Source of the DNA: Farysia itapuensis
Lineage: Eukaryota; Basidiomycota; Ustilaginomycetes; Ustilaginales; Ustilaginaceae
Direction of reading: 5' to 3'
Assembly: GCA_023212645.1 (NCBI GenBank)
Contig: JALBYC010000014.1
Coordinates: 286,621-350,620, forward strand
DNA: 64,000 nt
The first letter of the stretch is position 1. Each line of letters begins with the position of its first letter. The position numbers were made by a program, and so were the translations under genes. Shown piece after piece: positions 21,936 to 31,484 of the stretch. Below the pieces are notes generated by a model, which did no database searches, was not told the origin of the DNA, and saw nothing but the letters and a program-made list of their open reading frames with translations.

Positions 21936-22430
21936 CGCGAGACTCCTCAGTCCAAGTGCAGCGGGAGGCTGTACAAGGCTGTGCTCTGGCGGATCCTCTC
22001 CTACAAGACGGTCACCACCGTAAGAGGCCGCACTCCTCTGATGCCTTACGACCTTATTCCTGTTACACGACCTTCGCAAGAACACTCGTCTGATGCTCCG
22101 CGTACATGACGACTCTTTGCCACTTTCTAGATCAAGACGAAAGGTATATATATCGCCCTTCGCGACTCCCCACTTAGTTCACATCTTCCCTTAGTTTTCT
22201 GATCTCAAAGCGATCGTTCCCAACGATCGGTCACACCCTGTTCCGTCGGCAACTGTCTTCTGTCCTCTGTCTTCCACCTTGGAATCTACTTGTCCCCCGA
22301 GACTTCTGTGTGCCTTGTATCCACTTGGCCTTCTGTAGCCTGCCTGGCTTTCTGTCTTGACATCCGACCCTCTGTTCTGCCTGCCTGGGCCACCGCCTCC
22401 CGTCTGTCACCGCCTTTGCTCCCTAGCATA
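21936..22430 (+). repeat. Diverged direct repeat, copy B
   Basis: This is the second copy of the sequence at 20722-21375. Shared blocks include CGAGACTCCTCAGTCC, AGGCTGTACAAGGCTGTG, CAAGAACACTCGTCTGATGC, GATCAAGACGAAAGG, GGCCTTCTGTAGCCTGCCTG and CGCCTTTGCTCC. A TATATATAT stretch at about 22146 sits where copy A has the minisatellite. The copies have diverged strongly, suggesting an old duplication or two insertions of one element. Confidence 0.65.
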
Positions 22431-22904
22431 GGCCGCCCGGTGACCTTTCCGATCCGCGATAGTTGTCGTTCGTGACAGTAATTGTCACAAGCAGCGTGTG
22501 GCAGCTGAAGCGTTTACGCACCTGTTTTGAGGTGCTTTCGTAGCTAAGAGCATGATATTCTCTACTTTCACAGCCGCAAATTGACTATCCACAAAACAAA
22601 CCGACTGGTTCGAAGTGTTTCGCAACGCCTCTACACTATTTTCATAGGCTACTGTTAAGACACATGCAACAAGGTCGCAGATCGCTGCGATGCATCGAAG
22701 CGCTTGAAAGGAAGCCATGAGCCAATTGAATTGGCTTCACTGGCCACGAAGTGATTGGTATTGAAGGATGGCCCCCTTTTTTTGACCCGGTCGCCGCGCA
22801 CGAGATATGCACCTCTGAACATCGGACTCGATCAGTATCAGCGCTCAGAAAACACTCGGGTGCGAATATGCGTCGAATTACACTGAACAGGTTTAATTTG
22901 TCAT
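22431..22904. other. No gene seen
   Basis: This 474-bp stretch lies between repeat copy B and the AT-rich block. It has only short open frames on either strand and no recognisable family. Confidence 0.5.
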
Positions 22905-23030
22905 GATTTTCGACCAAATTTTCAAGATAATTAATTAAACGATAAAATTAAAATAAATAAATTAATTAATTGTGGGCCGGCCCATAATTAAATAATTAAA
23001 TAATTATAAAATTCGAAATAAATAAAATCC
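22905..23030. repeat. AT-rich block with central TGGGCCGGCCCA palindrome (1)
   Basis: A very AT-rich tract made of TTAATTAAT-type runs surrounds the 12-bp palindrome TGGGCCGGCCCA at about 22973-22984. The 22 bp around this palindrome recur exactly at about 24929-24950, also inside an AT-rich tract. The flanks are roughly self-complementary (ATTAATT on the left, AATTAAAT on the right). Confidence 0.75.
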
Positions 23031-23865
23031 TGTTCCAATGATTGTAATTGACAACATAAGTCCTCACGACACTTCTCTTTCGACAGCGCGGAGTAGGGCA
23101 GGGCCCTGCGACCTGCCGTACACATGAGTTGGGGATGACTTGGGAGTTCAACATCGTCTACGCCACCAGCTTTACTTGTCTTGTCAACTGTCTTGCTTGG
23201 GGGATCCGCAAGCCGGGGCAACACAACTACCATATCTATTCGAACGGCCCTCAACGATGTGGCCCGACTATAATTTAAACGATTACATTGATGGACTATG
23301 ATGTCGGGAGAAATGCATCTATCAGTATCTGAAAGTCTCGCATGCCTGCTCAAGCAGTGGCTTTTGTTCCGAATCACCGCTAACGCTTCCGAGTTGTTCC
23401 CTGACGATGCAAATTTGTTGCGGACCAGCAGCTACCTCGTGGTGAAGTTCTGCGCCAGTCCGTGTGCCGCTGTCTCTTAAATTGTAGTCTCCATCTAAGC
23501 CCATACACCAGTATTCAGGCACCGACACAGGAGAGTAATTGCTTGCAAGTCAGAGGTCCGCCAACAAACTCCTCAGACGGAATCAAAGGTCGCTTCAAAC
23601 TCAATTAAACCCACGATTGAAAGGTGACTTTGACCGGATAAGAGCGTTCTTTCTGGAAGGTCGCAAAGCTAATTAATGTCATAAATGACATCGTTCGTGA
23701 CAATTAAATCCATCGTGTTTAAATGTGCTTTGTAGCAAAAATATAGCCCCTTGCGGTCTAGATTTCATCAATGCCAATATCGAGCGACCATATACTTGCA
23801 TTGCAAGCGCTATCACACACGAGACAAAAGGGGCCACTACGTTAGCAAAGCGTGCTGAGTGAAGA

Positions 23866-24136
23866 GCGGCAAGCGGAGGGCATGGGCAATAAGTCCAGGC
23901 CCAGAAGCATGCGTCCACGGCAACAGAAGAGAGGTCAAAGTAAAGAAGATGTGGTGCAAGAAGTCGGAAGGTGCCTGCGGGTACAGGTGGCTAGCGTAGT
24001 AAGGTTGCGGTCCTGCGCGCCCTACTGAAATGCAATTCCTGAGCCCTCAGAGCAAGCCAAGATAGCGTCGAAAGAGAGCATCTTCGAACTCGTGCGCCTC
24101 AAGTCCAGCTAAATAAGAGCAGCACTCAGCCATAGT
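23866..24136 (-). pseudogene. Degenerate relic copy of the coding element at 25243-25841
   Basis: The plus-strand blocks GCGGCAAGCGGAGG, GGCAACAGAAGAGAG, GTCGGAAGGTGCCTGCGGG and CCAGCTAAATAAGAGCAGCACT recur in the same order at 25243-25490. On the minus strand this copy reads AECCSYLAGLEAHEFEDALF, alignable with ESCAGAYLALEHQPVLQDYL of the other copy. Agreement at protein level inside otherwise decayed DNA suggests the family was once translated. No start or complete frame is left. Confidence 0.5.
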
Positions 24137-24466
24137 GCGCGGAACCTGTACTTATATACGCACCGAGAACGTTTCTTGCTCAACACAAGAGAAGTATGCA
24201 AGGTGTCGCTGAGATATACTAGGCCGGCCGGCCCGCCGGACTTGTCAGACTGGCAACCTCTACACGCTTTCTGCATGGGACTCTGAACTCCAACATCTTT
24301 AAGCGCACACAGCGTCTCGGAGCCACATCGAAGGCTGCATCAGATACCTTGGTGGGCGTCAAGCAAAGCAAATGAGAGTCACTTGCTCAGCCACTTGTTC
24401 AGCCAATTGCTCAGCCATAGAAGCAGCGATCTTGCACCGAGCTAAACAGATGACTGCCACCTGATG

Positions 24467-24890
24467 TCAGCTATAGTAAAAGCGACCCGTGGTCTTCTAA
24501 ATCGCAGCCAGGTGTTGCTCTTCCAGTTCTTCGGACCGCATTTAGCCTCGTTGGCCACGCTTCCGAGGCTATCCCGCCACATCCGGATCCCCGGGCATCA
24601 TCAGCTGTAGTAGAAGCGACCCGTAGTCTTCGAAAACACAGCAAGGTGTGCTTCTTCCAGCTCTCAGTACCGCACACAGCCTTGTCGGTCACACTTCCGA
24701 GGCAATCCGGCCACATGTAGATGGCTCAAGATCGTCAGGCATGCCTCAGGATCATCAGCTATAGTACAAGGACACTTGGCCTTCTAAACCACAGCCGGGT
24801 ATTTTTTGACCAGCTCTTCGGACCGCATATAGCCTTCTTGGTCACACTTCCGAGGCACTCCCGCGACATCTGTACCCCTCACGATCATCA
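24467..24890 (+). repeat. Three-copy degenerate tandem repeat, period about 134-153 bp
   Basis: Units begin at about 24467, 24601 and 24754 with TCAGCTATAGTA-like sequence. Each then carries a block like GTCTTCTAAA..CACAGCC..GGT, a CCAGCTCTTCGGACCGCA-like block, and a GGTCACACTTCCGAGGCA-like block followed by CC(G/A)CGACAT or GGCCACAT. The units differ by substitutions and small insertions. No coding potential was seen. Confidence 0.75.
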
Positions 24891-24975
24891 TCACGATAAT
24901 AAGATTAAATAATTAGCAATAAAAAAAAATTGTGGGCCGGCCCATAATTTAATCAATTATTAAATATTGATATTT
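24891..24975. repeat. AT-rich block with central TGGGCCGGCCCA palindrome (2)
   Basis: This is the second AT-rich tract with the palindrome TGGGCCGGCCCA, here at about 24933-24944, with the same flanking bases as the block near 22980. It directly follows the three-copy tandem repeat. The two palindromes lie about 1.96 kb apart. Confidence 0.75.
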
Positions 24976-25242
24976 GGGCGAAGCGTTTTAGCTGTTTCGG
25001 AGGCTTTTTGACCGCAAAAGTGGCGAAAAGCAGGTACGCCGCGTCAGAGTTCACGCAGAAGCTTAAATCAACCTTATTTTCACTGCCCGCGCTGAGTCAC
25101 CGGTCTGGGGCCCCCACTTTTTATCAGAGCCCAAACTGCGCAACGATCGCACGCAAGACGAGAAGGCCACTGCGGTCTTAGTTTTGGCGCAAATCGCAAA
25201 ACGAATCTGCAAAACGCGATTGCTCCGCCGTCAGGGCTTAGC

Positions 25243-25841
25243 GCGGCAAGCGGAGGTCATGAGCAATAACTTATGACCGTCGAGCATCTGTTCCTGGCAA
25301 CAGAAGAGAGAATCATAAGGCCGTCTTGATGCAAAAAGTCAAAAGGTGCCTGCGGGAATTTCGATTGGCATATTGCAAAGAACCGGATTTATTAACCTTC
25401 TCGACGAACGCATCCAGCAAATAATCTTGCAAGACCGGCTGGTGCTCCAGAGCTAAATATGCTCCAGCGCAGGACTCCTTGACCAACACCATCAGGCTGG
25501 CCTTCATGGCTTTCCTGTCATCGCCGAATCGTTCGGTAAGTTCAGGACCAGCAACGCGCATCGCGGTCTTCACGTCGCTTCTCGGCTTCTTCGGCGTGGT
25601 GGAATATGCCTCTGTAATTGTTCTGATGCTGCGTACAACCTGCTCGCCCTGGTCTATCCTGCTGCTCGAGGGCCGACCGTACATCGATGACCCATCAGTA
25701 GATGACCTTGCAGGGCTGCGAGCTGAAGCTGGACTTGCGGGATTCTCAATTGAGCTCGTGATGTGCTGTGGTGGCCCGCGCGCTTTCGGACAGGACGCTA
25801 CCCTCTCCAGAAAGGGCTGCCTCGTCTTCGTTGTCACTCAT
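25243..25841 (-). pseudogene. Unknown coding relic with one apparent frameshift
   Basis: The minus strand has a 174-codon frame (25313-25837). Its C-terminal two thirds look protein-like: PASPASARSPARSSTDGSSM, then QGEQVVRSIRTITEAYS, RKAMKASLMVLVKESCAGAY and LQDYLLDAFVEKVNKSG. The best N-terminus is in another frame: ATG at 25841 giving MSDNEDEAALSGEGSVLSES, which meets a stop near 25748, where the first frame takes over. That pattern suggests a frameshift or a lost intron. A diverged copy lies at 23866-24136. I do not recognise the family; a transposon-encoded or repeat-associated protein is plausible because it is duplicated in a repeat-rich island. Confidence 0.45.
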
Positions 25842-27989
25842 GTCACTCGGAAGGTTGCTGCCTCCTCTGTGACCGTCAGCAATCGTGCCGCTTAAAATTG
25901 CATCCATCTTTGCATGATGTGCAGCGTCGGTGCCAATACCCGTTGAAGCTTTTGCTATTCTCTACTGTCGGCCTGGTTTACATATAACGCAACTTCACTT
26001 CGCCGGGGTTTTTGTTCTTTCGGCAGGTGCCTTGAGCAATGCATCGTCGGACGAAATTCCGTCGAGTAACCGTCAGATATTTGTAAAAACGCATCTGTGG
26101 TCATCCGAGCGGCAGTGGCAGCGTCTTTTTGCCCGAAGGGAACAGTAAGTAGAAGAAGCTTTCGCGTTGGTCGTACCGCATCTGTCGCCGCGCTAGAGAA
26201 GGAGGCGGGATCTAGAGAATTGGCCATTTTGAGGCAGGGCCAGCCTAGAAAGATGCTTCGTGTTTCGAGCGGCACAGCTCTGCTCGTGTCATTCGCCAAA
26301 GCTCTCGCCAAGCTTGTGAGCATTCGTTCAAGCCACGAATGGCTAAATCGCGCTGTTCGCTACAAAATCTGCCAAGGAGTCACGCCAAAGACGTGGTCAG
26401 ACTTGTATGTATCGTTGCGTTTTTCTCGTGGCTCTTCTTTGTTCTGAGAATCAGAGGTGTACAGGAGAAATTTCGCGGCTGTCGTGTTGTCGTTCATGTC
26501 GCCGTAGTGCGCAAGTCTGCGCTCAATTTTGGGCTTCTGCGCTGATCATAGACGCCGGTGTAGAAGAAAAAGAACGTCGGACTGAGCAGCGAAGGGTAGG
26601 GTACTGCCGTCTATTTGCTCCAGCCACACTCGTCGCCAAATGTTGAAGCCAGTATCGAAAGGCAAGTCAGGTAAAGATGGTTCGGTCGTTAGTCAGACGA
26701 AGGCGAGTTTGCTTGACCGTGCATCGCGCGACCAGCTTTCCCACCAGCGTGCTGCAGCGCCAAAAGAGGAGCGACCACGGTATCATTATCGAAATGGTGG
26801 TCATGCGAGCAGGAATCTATCTTGCTTTCAGAGCTGTCGTGGTGGTTGCGGAAGAAGCATCGGAGGTCGAGAAGTTTGGCTGCGACCGTCTGGTGAAGTT
26901 TTGGCCACATCTTCCTCCGCAACTTAGCAGTCCACCTACTGCTGTTCCGAAAACGTGAAACGAACCAGGGGTCCGCCAGTCGCAACGTAATCGTTGCTCA
27001 TACCAGAGGGTGATGGAGGGACCAGCGGTAATGGTATGACCCTTGAATCTGTGTGGGCAATGTCACCTTTTTCGTTAGGATTGTGTTAAAGTAGGCCTCT
27101 CCATACGCATAGGCCATTGCGTTCCCAGCTCTACAGGTTGGCACCGTTCACCTCCGCCTACTTGTGACGAAACAAATCTCTGTGAGACGGGAGCGATAGC
27201 AGACCGAGCAATGTTCAATTGAACGAGATCCATGTCAGAGATCTTTGTGTTGAGACCAGCAGCTATCATCCTTAAAATCTCGACGAGGCACATTACAAAG
27301 CCTTCCCCATCATTCGTGAAACAAGTTTCTCTCTCTTGCATCTAAGACACTATATAGTATCACTGTATCTAGTGTCTCTTTACTTCCTCTCCTTCATCGA
27401 AGCATCTATACCCTCAACAGTTTGTTGCCGCTACAAACATTCATCGCTCCTGCGAGCGACGTTCGTGGACAAGTCGTCTTGCGCAGTTCGATTCAATGCC
27501 GGCCGAGTGCGACGGCAAAACATTAGCATCGACAGCCTGTAACTGTTCCTAGCGCGTGTCGAGCGCCTTTGAGCTGTCGGGCAGCGTTTTGAGCCGGGAT
27601 CTGTACTGTATCTCCTAAACATTCAAAGTACTGAGGCTTCAACTGGGATATTCAACTAATCATGGTTGAAAGAACGCACAGCTCACTACCTACTTGCAAA
27701 GATTTGGCGTTGATAGACATCGACGCAAGGCCGAGTCTCGCAGCTTCGGCTGCTGCCAAGGAAAGAGGTTCGCCAGAAAGAGTGCAGGGATGCGGTCGCA
27801 AAGCCAAGAGAGCCCTAAGCGATGTTACAGAGGGAAGGAGGGGCTTAGCTGCACCTATCGGTTGTGCTCATAATTGGACCTGTGGGTATCTTTTGAGCAC
27901 GGTTGATATCGAAAGGGAGGCACAAGGAGAGATGAACTGGGACTCGACAGACGTAGCCGTGTCAGCGTGTACACCACTCTGCACTTGAA
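25842..27989. other. Gene-poor stretch, no gene supported
   Basis: This 2.1-kb stretch has open frames up to about 120 codons on both strands, but none shows a recognisable domain, a consistent composition or a plausible splice structure. Short frames with hydrophobic starts (for example near 27336) begin at non-ATG codons and are treated as chance. Confidence 0.45.
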
Positions 27990-27992
27990 GGA

Positions 27993-28313
27993 TCAGTACG
28001 CTGTAGCAACCTTGCACATGACTAGCCAAGGCATTTCGGGTCGCAGGATCAGGTGATCTGGTATTGCTTTGTCCTCCTTCCACATGTGTGGTTGAAGAGC
28101 TTGTGAGACTGTCGCGCCAATAAGTCCTGGACTTTCAAGAAGCCGGGCGGTGATCTGTCCTAGTAGTGCGGTGGCTGTGGTGTTGGCGTCAATGAAGCCG
28201 AGACCTCCGAGGTGGCGGGGCGAGAGCACGTACGCGTACTTGATCCATTTCCGTCGGCCAAGGAAGGCGAAAGGATTCATGATCGCGCTGACACGTCTGT
28301 GAGCTGTGAGCAT
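27993..28313 (-). mobile_element. Relic of a Tad-like non-LTR retrotransposon (C-terminal end of reverse transcriptase ORF)
   Basis: The minus-strand frame reads RRVSAIMNPFAFLGRRKWIK, then LSPRHLGGLGFIDANTTATA, then LLGQITARLLESPGLI. The pattern of a basic WNG-like turn followed by P...GGLG..D....A.L......LL..P is the conserved region just downstream of the reverse transcriptase domain of fungal LINEs. Only this piece is intact; the catalytic region (F.DD) was not found upstream in any frame up to 28600. It is therefore a truncated, decayed insertion. Direction of the original element: minus strand. Confidence 0.6.
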
Positions 28314-29077
28314 AACCTCGCGCCCGTACTGGGCGAGTGTGACGTCGCTTCATCGTGGGCTGGCGTGACAGTGCTTGAGTGTTGAGGACGCGAAGGACGG
28401 GAGAGGGGAGGCGAAGTATGGTAATGATGGAGGAAGGACTGGTGTACAAAGGAAGTATGTGTGCTCTAAATAAGCTCTCTGAGGTCTCGTGCAGCCAAGC
28501 CGCACGACTGCGCTTCGACGACAATATGAAGCAAGAAGCGAGGCGTTGCGCAGAGGAGGGCCGAACCTGGCTCAATTATCTACTCGAAGCGAAAGCATGA
28601 TCTACTTGTGAAGCGCTAGTACTGCCTACGCGCAGTCTACTGACTGGGCTGAGAGAGGCTTTAAGGTGTGCTACTGTGCTGAAGGGAAGAGATAAGAGTA
28701 CAGTGGGCTTTCAGGAACGTCTTCCCAAGGGTCTCAGCAGAACTTCCAGAGTCGATCATTGGGCTGGGAACGCTGATTCCGCAAAGATCCGCCCGTTGCG
28801 AACTGCCGCAGACTTGAAGTGAGCTCGCTACTGTCGGTTTGCATGGAGCAAGGCTTCATTTCTGATGTGGTCCCAAGAGCTGCTGTCAATTGTGTGGCGC
28901 GCGCGGCGCGTTTCAAAACTCGCGAGGTGTCAGCGAAAACACCATCTCAATTTTTTTTAAAGCATCATATCTTGTCTATTTTCTGATCAAGCTGCCTCAA
29001 AATTTTGCGAGGAAGTAGCCCTCGACGTTGCGCATGCTATGGAAGCAAAAAAAGGGCAAGAAATCTGACCCAAAAAA
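28314..29077. other. Gene-poor stretch between LINE relic and tRNA-Ser
   Basis: The stretch may hold further decayed retroelement sequence on the minus strand, but frames are broken and no domain can be named. A GCGCGCGGCGCG run lies near 28898-28909. Confidence 0.4.
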
Positions 29078-29193
29078 CGACACTGACAGGATTTGAACCT
29101 ATGCTCCCAGAGGGAATGGCATAATGCCTTTTGGAGTTATTTGTTCGAACGTTCTATTCGAATGCCACGCGATAACCACTCCGCCACAGTGCC
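29078..29193 (-). tRNA. tRNA-Ser(CGA) with a 34-nt intron
   Basis: The minus strand folds as a class II tRNA. The acceptor stem GGCACTG pairs with CAGTGTC (one G-U), with discriminator G. The D arm is GCG..CGC. The anticodon stem TGGCA/TGCCA has loop TTCGAA..A, anticodon CGA, which reads UCG (Ser). A long variable arm CCC-TCT-GGG is typical of Ser. The T arm is ATAGG-TTCAAAT-CCTGT. The gene is 116 nt and the mature part 82 nt, leaving a 34-nt intron after position 37. A and B boxes are intact, and a T6 run immediately downstream (plus-strand A run 29072-29077) fits pol III termination. It marks the right edge of the gene-poor island. Confidence 0.88.
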
Positions 29194-29392
29194 AATTGTT
29201 GAAAGTTGGATTGGGATTAGCACCTATATACAGCTGAAATATAATTTTGTACTGCAGATTTTGTTCATTGAATTTCAAGAAGCCTCTGTTTCTTGGAGAC
29301 ACAGCGGTGCAAAGCACACAAGACACATACACAATGGCGTGACTGGTTTTGTGACTGCATGCACCGTCGCAAGATGTCATTTTTCCTCGGTG

Positions 29393-31402
29393 CTAATGCT
29401 GGTGAGAGACATGTATGTGTGGAATAGGGGGAGAGGCGGTGTCTATGGGTGGTAAGCTGGCGCTGTTTTTGCGGTTTCGAAGCTTGGAAGTTTGCAAAGC
29501 GTGCGCGTCTATCTGGTTGCTGTTGTCGTTGTGGTCGGAGAGTAGGTGCTGCGTGTCTGAGTCGATGTTGTGATCTAGACGACGTTGACTTGCGCGACGT
29601 TGGAGCAATTTGCCCGGGGGTTGGAGTTCCAGTGTTGCGGGGGGATACTCTGCTGTTGTCAGTGGCTGGGTGGTGAGGAGAGGTCGAACGACTGACTTCC
29701 AGTTGCCGGACCAGGTGCTTGTGCCGCACTCGACATTGCTGGTAGAGCCCCATACAGGGCTGTGCAGGAGGGTGAGACTCGGATTGGGCGAGGGGGGAAT
29801 ACTAGCGATGTTACTCTCGGTCGATGACAGGGTGATTCGTTCAAATGGCCGCAGCATTCCCGGTGCGGTGCTGAGCCACGAAGGACCGGGATGTGTGGCC
29901 AACAGACTCTCCCATTGACGCTCCAAGCCTTGCGGAGTGCGAAAGACCAGCCCGTTGACACGGTCCTGTACCAACTCGTCCAGACACGCAAAGTCCAACG
30001 CACACACAGGCAGACCACATCCCAGCATGTCGACCACCTTCATGGGCAGGTCAAGCCCGGAGGAGGACGTATGCAGACTGACGCCGACATCTGCCGAGCC
30101 CAGCAGAACGGGGTAGTCTGCCGTCTCGAGCCACGCCGTGCGGATACGCACGTGCTGCCACGCTTCTTCCCGCTCCAACCGCGCAATACGCGCGACATAG
30201 TGCGCTTTCAGCTCGCCCTTTCCCGTGACGAGGATGACGAGTTTCGGCAGGCTGGCGACTGGTTCGTTGGGCAGAGTTGCTGAGCGGAGTGCGTCGACTG
30301 AGGGACGTCGTCTGCCTGCTGGAGGGAGAGTGGGTGACAGGGCTTGTTCAGGTGGCTGCTGCGTCGAATGCGCAAGTTGGTGCGCTCGCCGCTCGTACAG
30401 ACGTGCTGCTTCGAGTAGCAGTCCAAAGTCTTCATCGGCGGTCCAAGACGTGCTGCTGACGATGAGCGCCGGCCGATCTCGGCGCCATTCCACGCCTTGT
30501 GCGCCATCGAGTCGAGTAAACGCCGTAGAGTGCGGCAGTGCGTAGTCGGGCAAGAAGTCGCTATCGTCAAGCTGCAGCGTTGGCAAAAGTCGTACCATGA
30601 GGTTGTGCGTTTCGCTGATCGTCGAACGTCGAAAGTGCGCTGGCGGTCGGTCATGCAGCACCTTTTTGACGCCGTGCAACTTCCACTTGAGAGAGAGGTG
30701 GGTCTTCATGGCTTCCGTCACAAACAGGTGTGCATGGGCTCTACGTCCAGACCAACGCTCCAGTCTTTCGGCGAAACGTACGAGCCGCGATGTGAGACCG
30801 AGACGGAGGGCGAGAATGGTGTAGGCGAGATTGTGCCAGTCGATGATGACTTTTGCACCGACGAGCAGGGCGACTGCTTTCACAACAAAGAGGGTGGGTA
30901 AGGCAGGGGGTGTCTGTACGAGCACGAACTGTGGTGGTGGATGTACGCGCACGCCGAGCTCCCAGGAGAGAGACGCTGTCTGCAGCAGGATCTTGAAGGG
31001 CGCCACGAGGACAAAGGCGGTGCGAGGAAGCGTCGCGATCCACGACGGTGGGGTTCGCAAATGGTGGTGTCTGACACTAGACCGCTGTAGCGGCGCGGGA
31101 AGTGCGACACCAGCGTAGCCGACGATGGCGACCTTCCAGCCGTCGTTGGCAAGCGACTCGACATGGTAGCACATGCGCGGACTGCGTCCAATATCGCCGA
31201 GCACCACCACCGCCGCTGAACGTCCCAACCCAGCGCTATGACTAGCGCGGTACAGCGCAATGTACAGACATACGCACAGCACGCCCACCACCGGCACCAG
31301 CACTAGACAAAACACCAGCAGACTCAGCCAAAGTAGCATCGCGTCGTCGCGGGGCCCATGGTGGGTGTGTGTGCCTGCCGCAAGAAGTGTTGGTTTCCTC
31401 AT
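29393..31402 (-). CDS. ALG1: Chitobiosyldiphosphodolichol beta-mannosyltransferase Alg1
   Basis: The 669-residue protein is the ER enzyme that adds the first mannose to GlcNAc2-PP-dolichol in N-glycan precursor assembly. An N-terminal membrane anchor at about residues 22-52 (MLLWLSLLVFCLVLVPVVGV) precedes VVVLGDIGRSPRMCYHVESL, the Alg1 signature. PPALPTLFVVKAVALLVGAK and VIIDWHNLAYTILALRLG follow. The C-terminal GT-B half has STSWTADEDFGLLLEAARLY, VTGKGELKAHY, TAWLETADYPVLLGSADVGV and SLHTSSSGLDLPMKVVDMLG. The last 150 residues are a Ser/Asn-rich extension without known function. The start at 31402 is the first ATG; Met21 is an alternative. The gene is divergent from prefoldin 4, with only 82 bp between start codons. 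Confidence 0.93.
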   Translation of the reverse strand: MRKPTLLAAGTHTHHGPRDDAMLLWLSLLVFCLVLVPVVGVLCVCLYIALYRASHSAGLGRSAAVVVLGDIGRSPRMCYHVESLANDGWKVAIVGYAGVALPAPLQRSSVRHHHLRTPPSWIATLPRTAFVLVAPFKILLQTASLSWELGVRVHPPPQFVLVQTPPALPTLFVVKAVALLVGAKVIIDWHNLAYTILALRLGLTSRLVRFAERLERWSGRRAHAHLFVTEAMKTHLSLKWKLHGVKKVLHDRPPAHFRRSTISETHNLMVRLLPTLQLDDSDFLPDYALPHSTAFTRLDGAQGVEWRRDRPALIVSSTSWTADEDFGLLLEAARLYERRAHQLAHSTQQPPEQALSPTLPPAGRRRPSVDALRSATLPNEPVASLPKLVILVTGKGELKAHYVARIARLEREEAWQHVRIRTAWLETADYPVLLGSADVGVSLHTSSSGLDLPMKVVDMLGCGLPVCALDFACLDELVQDRVNGLVFRTPQGLERQWESLLATHPGPSWLSTAPGMLRPFERITLSSTESNIASIPPSPNPSLTLLHSPVWGSTSNVECGTSTWSGNWKSVVRPLLTTQPLTTAEYPPATLELQPPGKLLQRRASQRRLDHNIDSDTQHLLSDHNDNSNQIDAHALQTSKLRNRKNSASLPPIDTASPPIPHIHVSHQH

Positions 31403-31484
31403 CTTTTGGCAATCTCACAATGTCCTTTCGGCCGTTTTGTACGTACGTTTTGTTCCGTGTTCCGTCGTTTGCTTCCCAACGACC
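31403..31484. promoter_or_regulatory. Very short shared promoter region of ALG1 and prefoldin 4
   Basis: Only 82 bp separate the two divergent start codons. Both promoters and 5' leaders must lie in this interval or within the opposite gene. I see no TATA-like box in it. Confidence 0.7.

Noticed and set aside
25479..25895. Plus-strand 138-codon frame in the gene-poor island
   Set aside because: The opposite strand has more protein-like composition and similarity to the second relic copy, so the plus frame is treated as its shadow.
27336..27542. Short frame with a hydrophobic, signal-peptide-like start, considered as a secreted effector
   Set aside because: It begins with TTG, is only 68 codons, has no conserved cysteine pattern and no supporting context.
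18977..29392. Interpreting the gene-poor island as the centromere or a mating-type locus
   Set aside because: No pheromone, receptor or homeodomain gene is present, and a centromere cannot be recognised from sequence alone; only the repeat content is reported.
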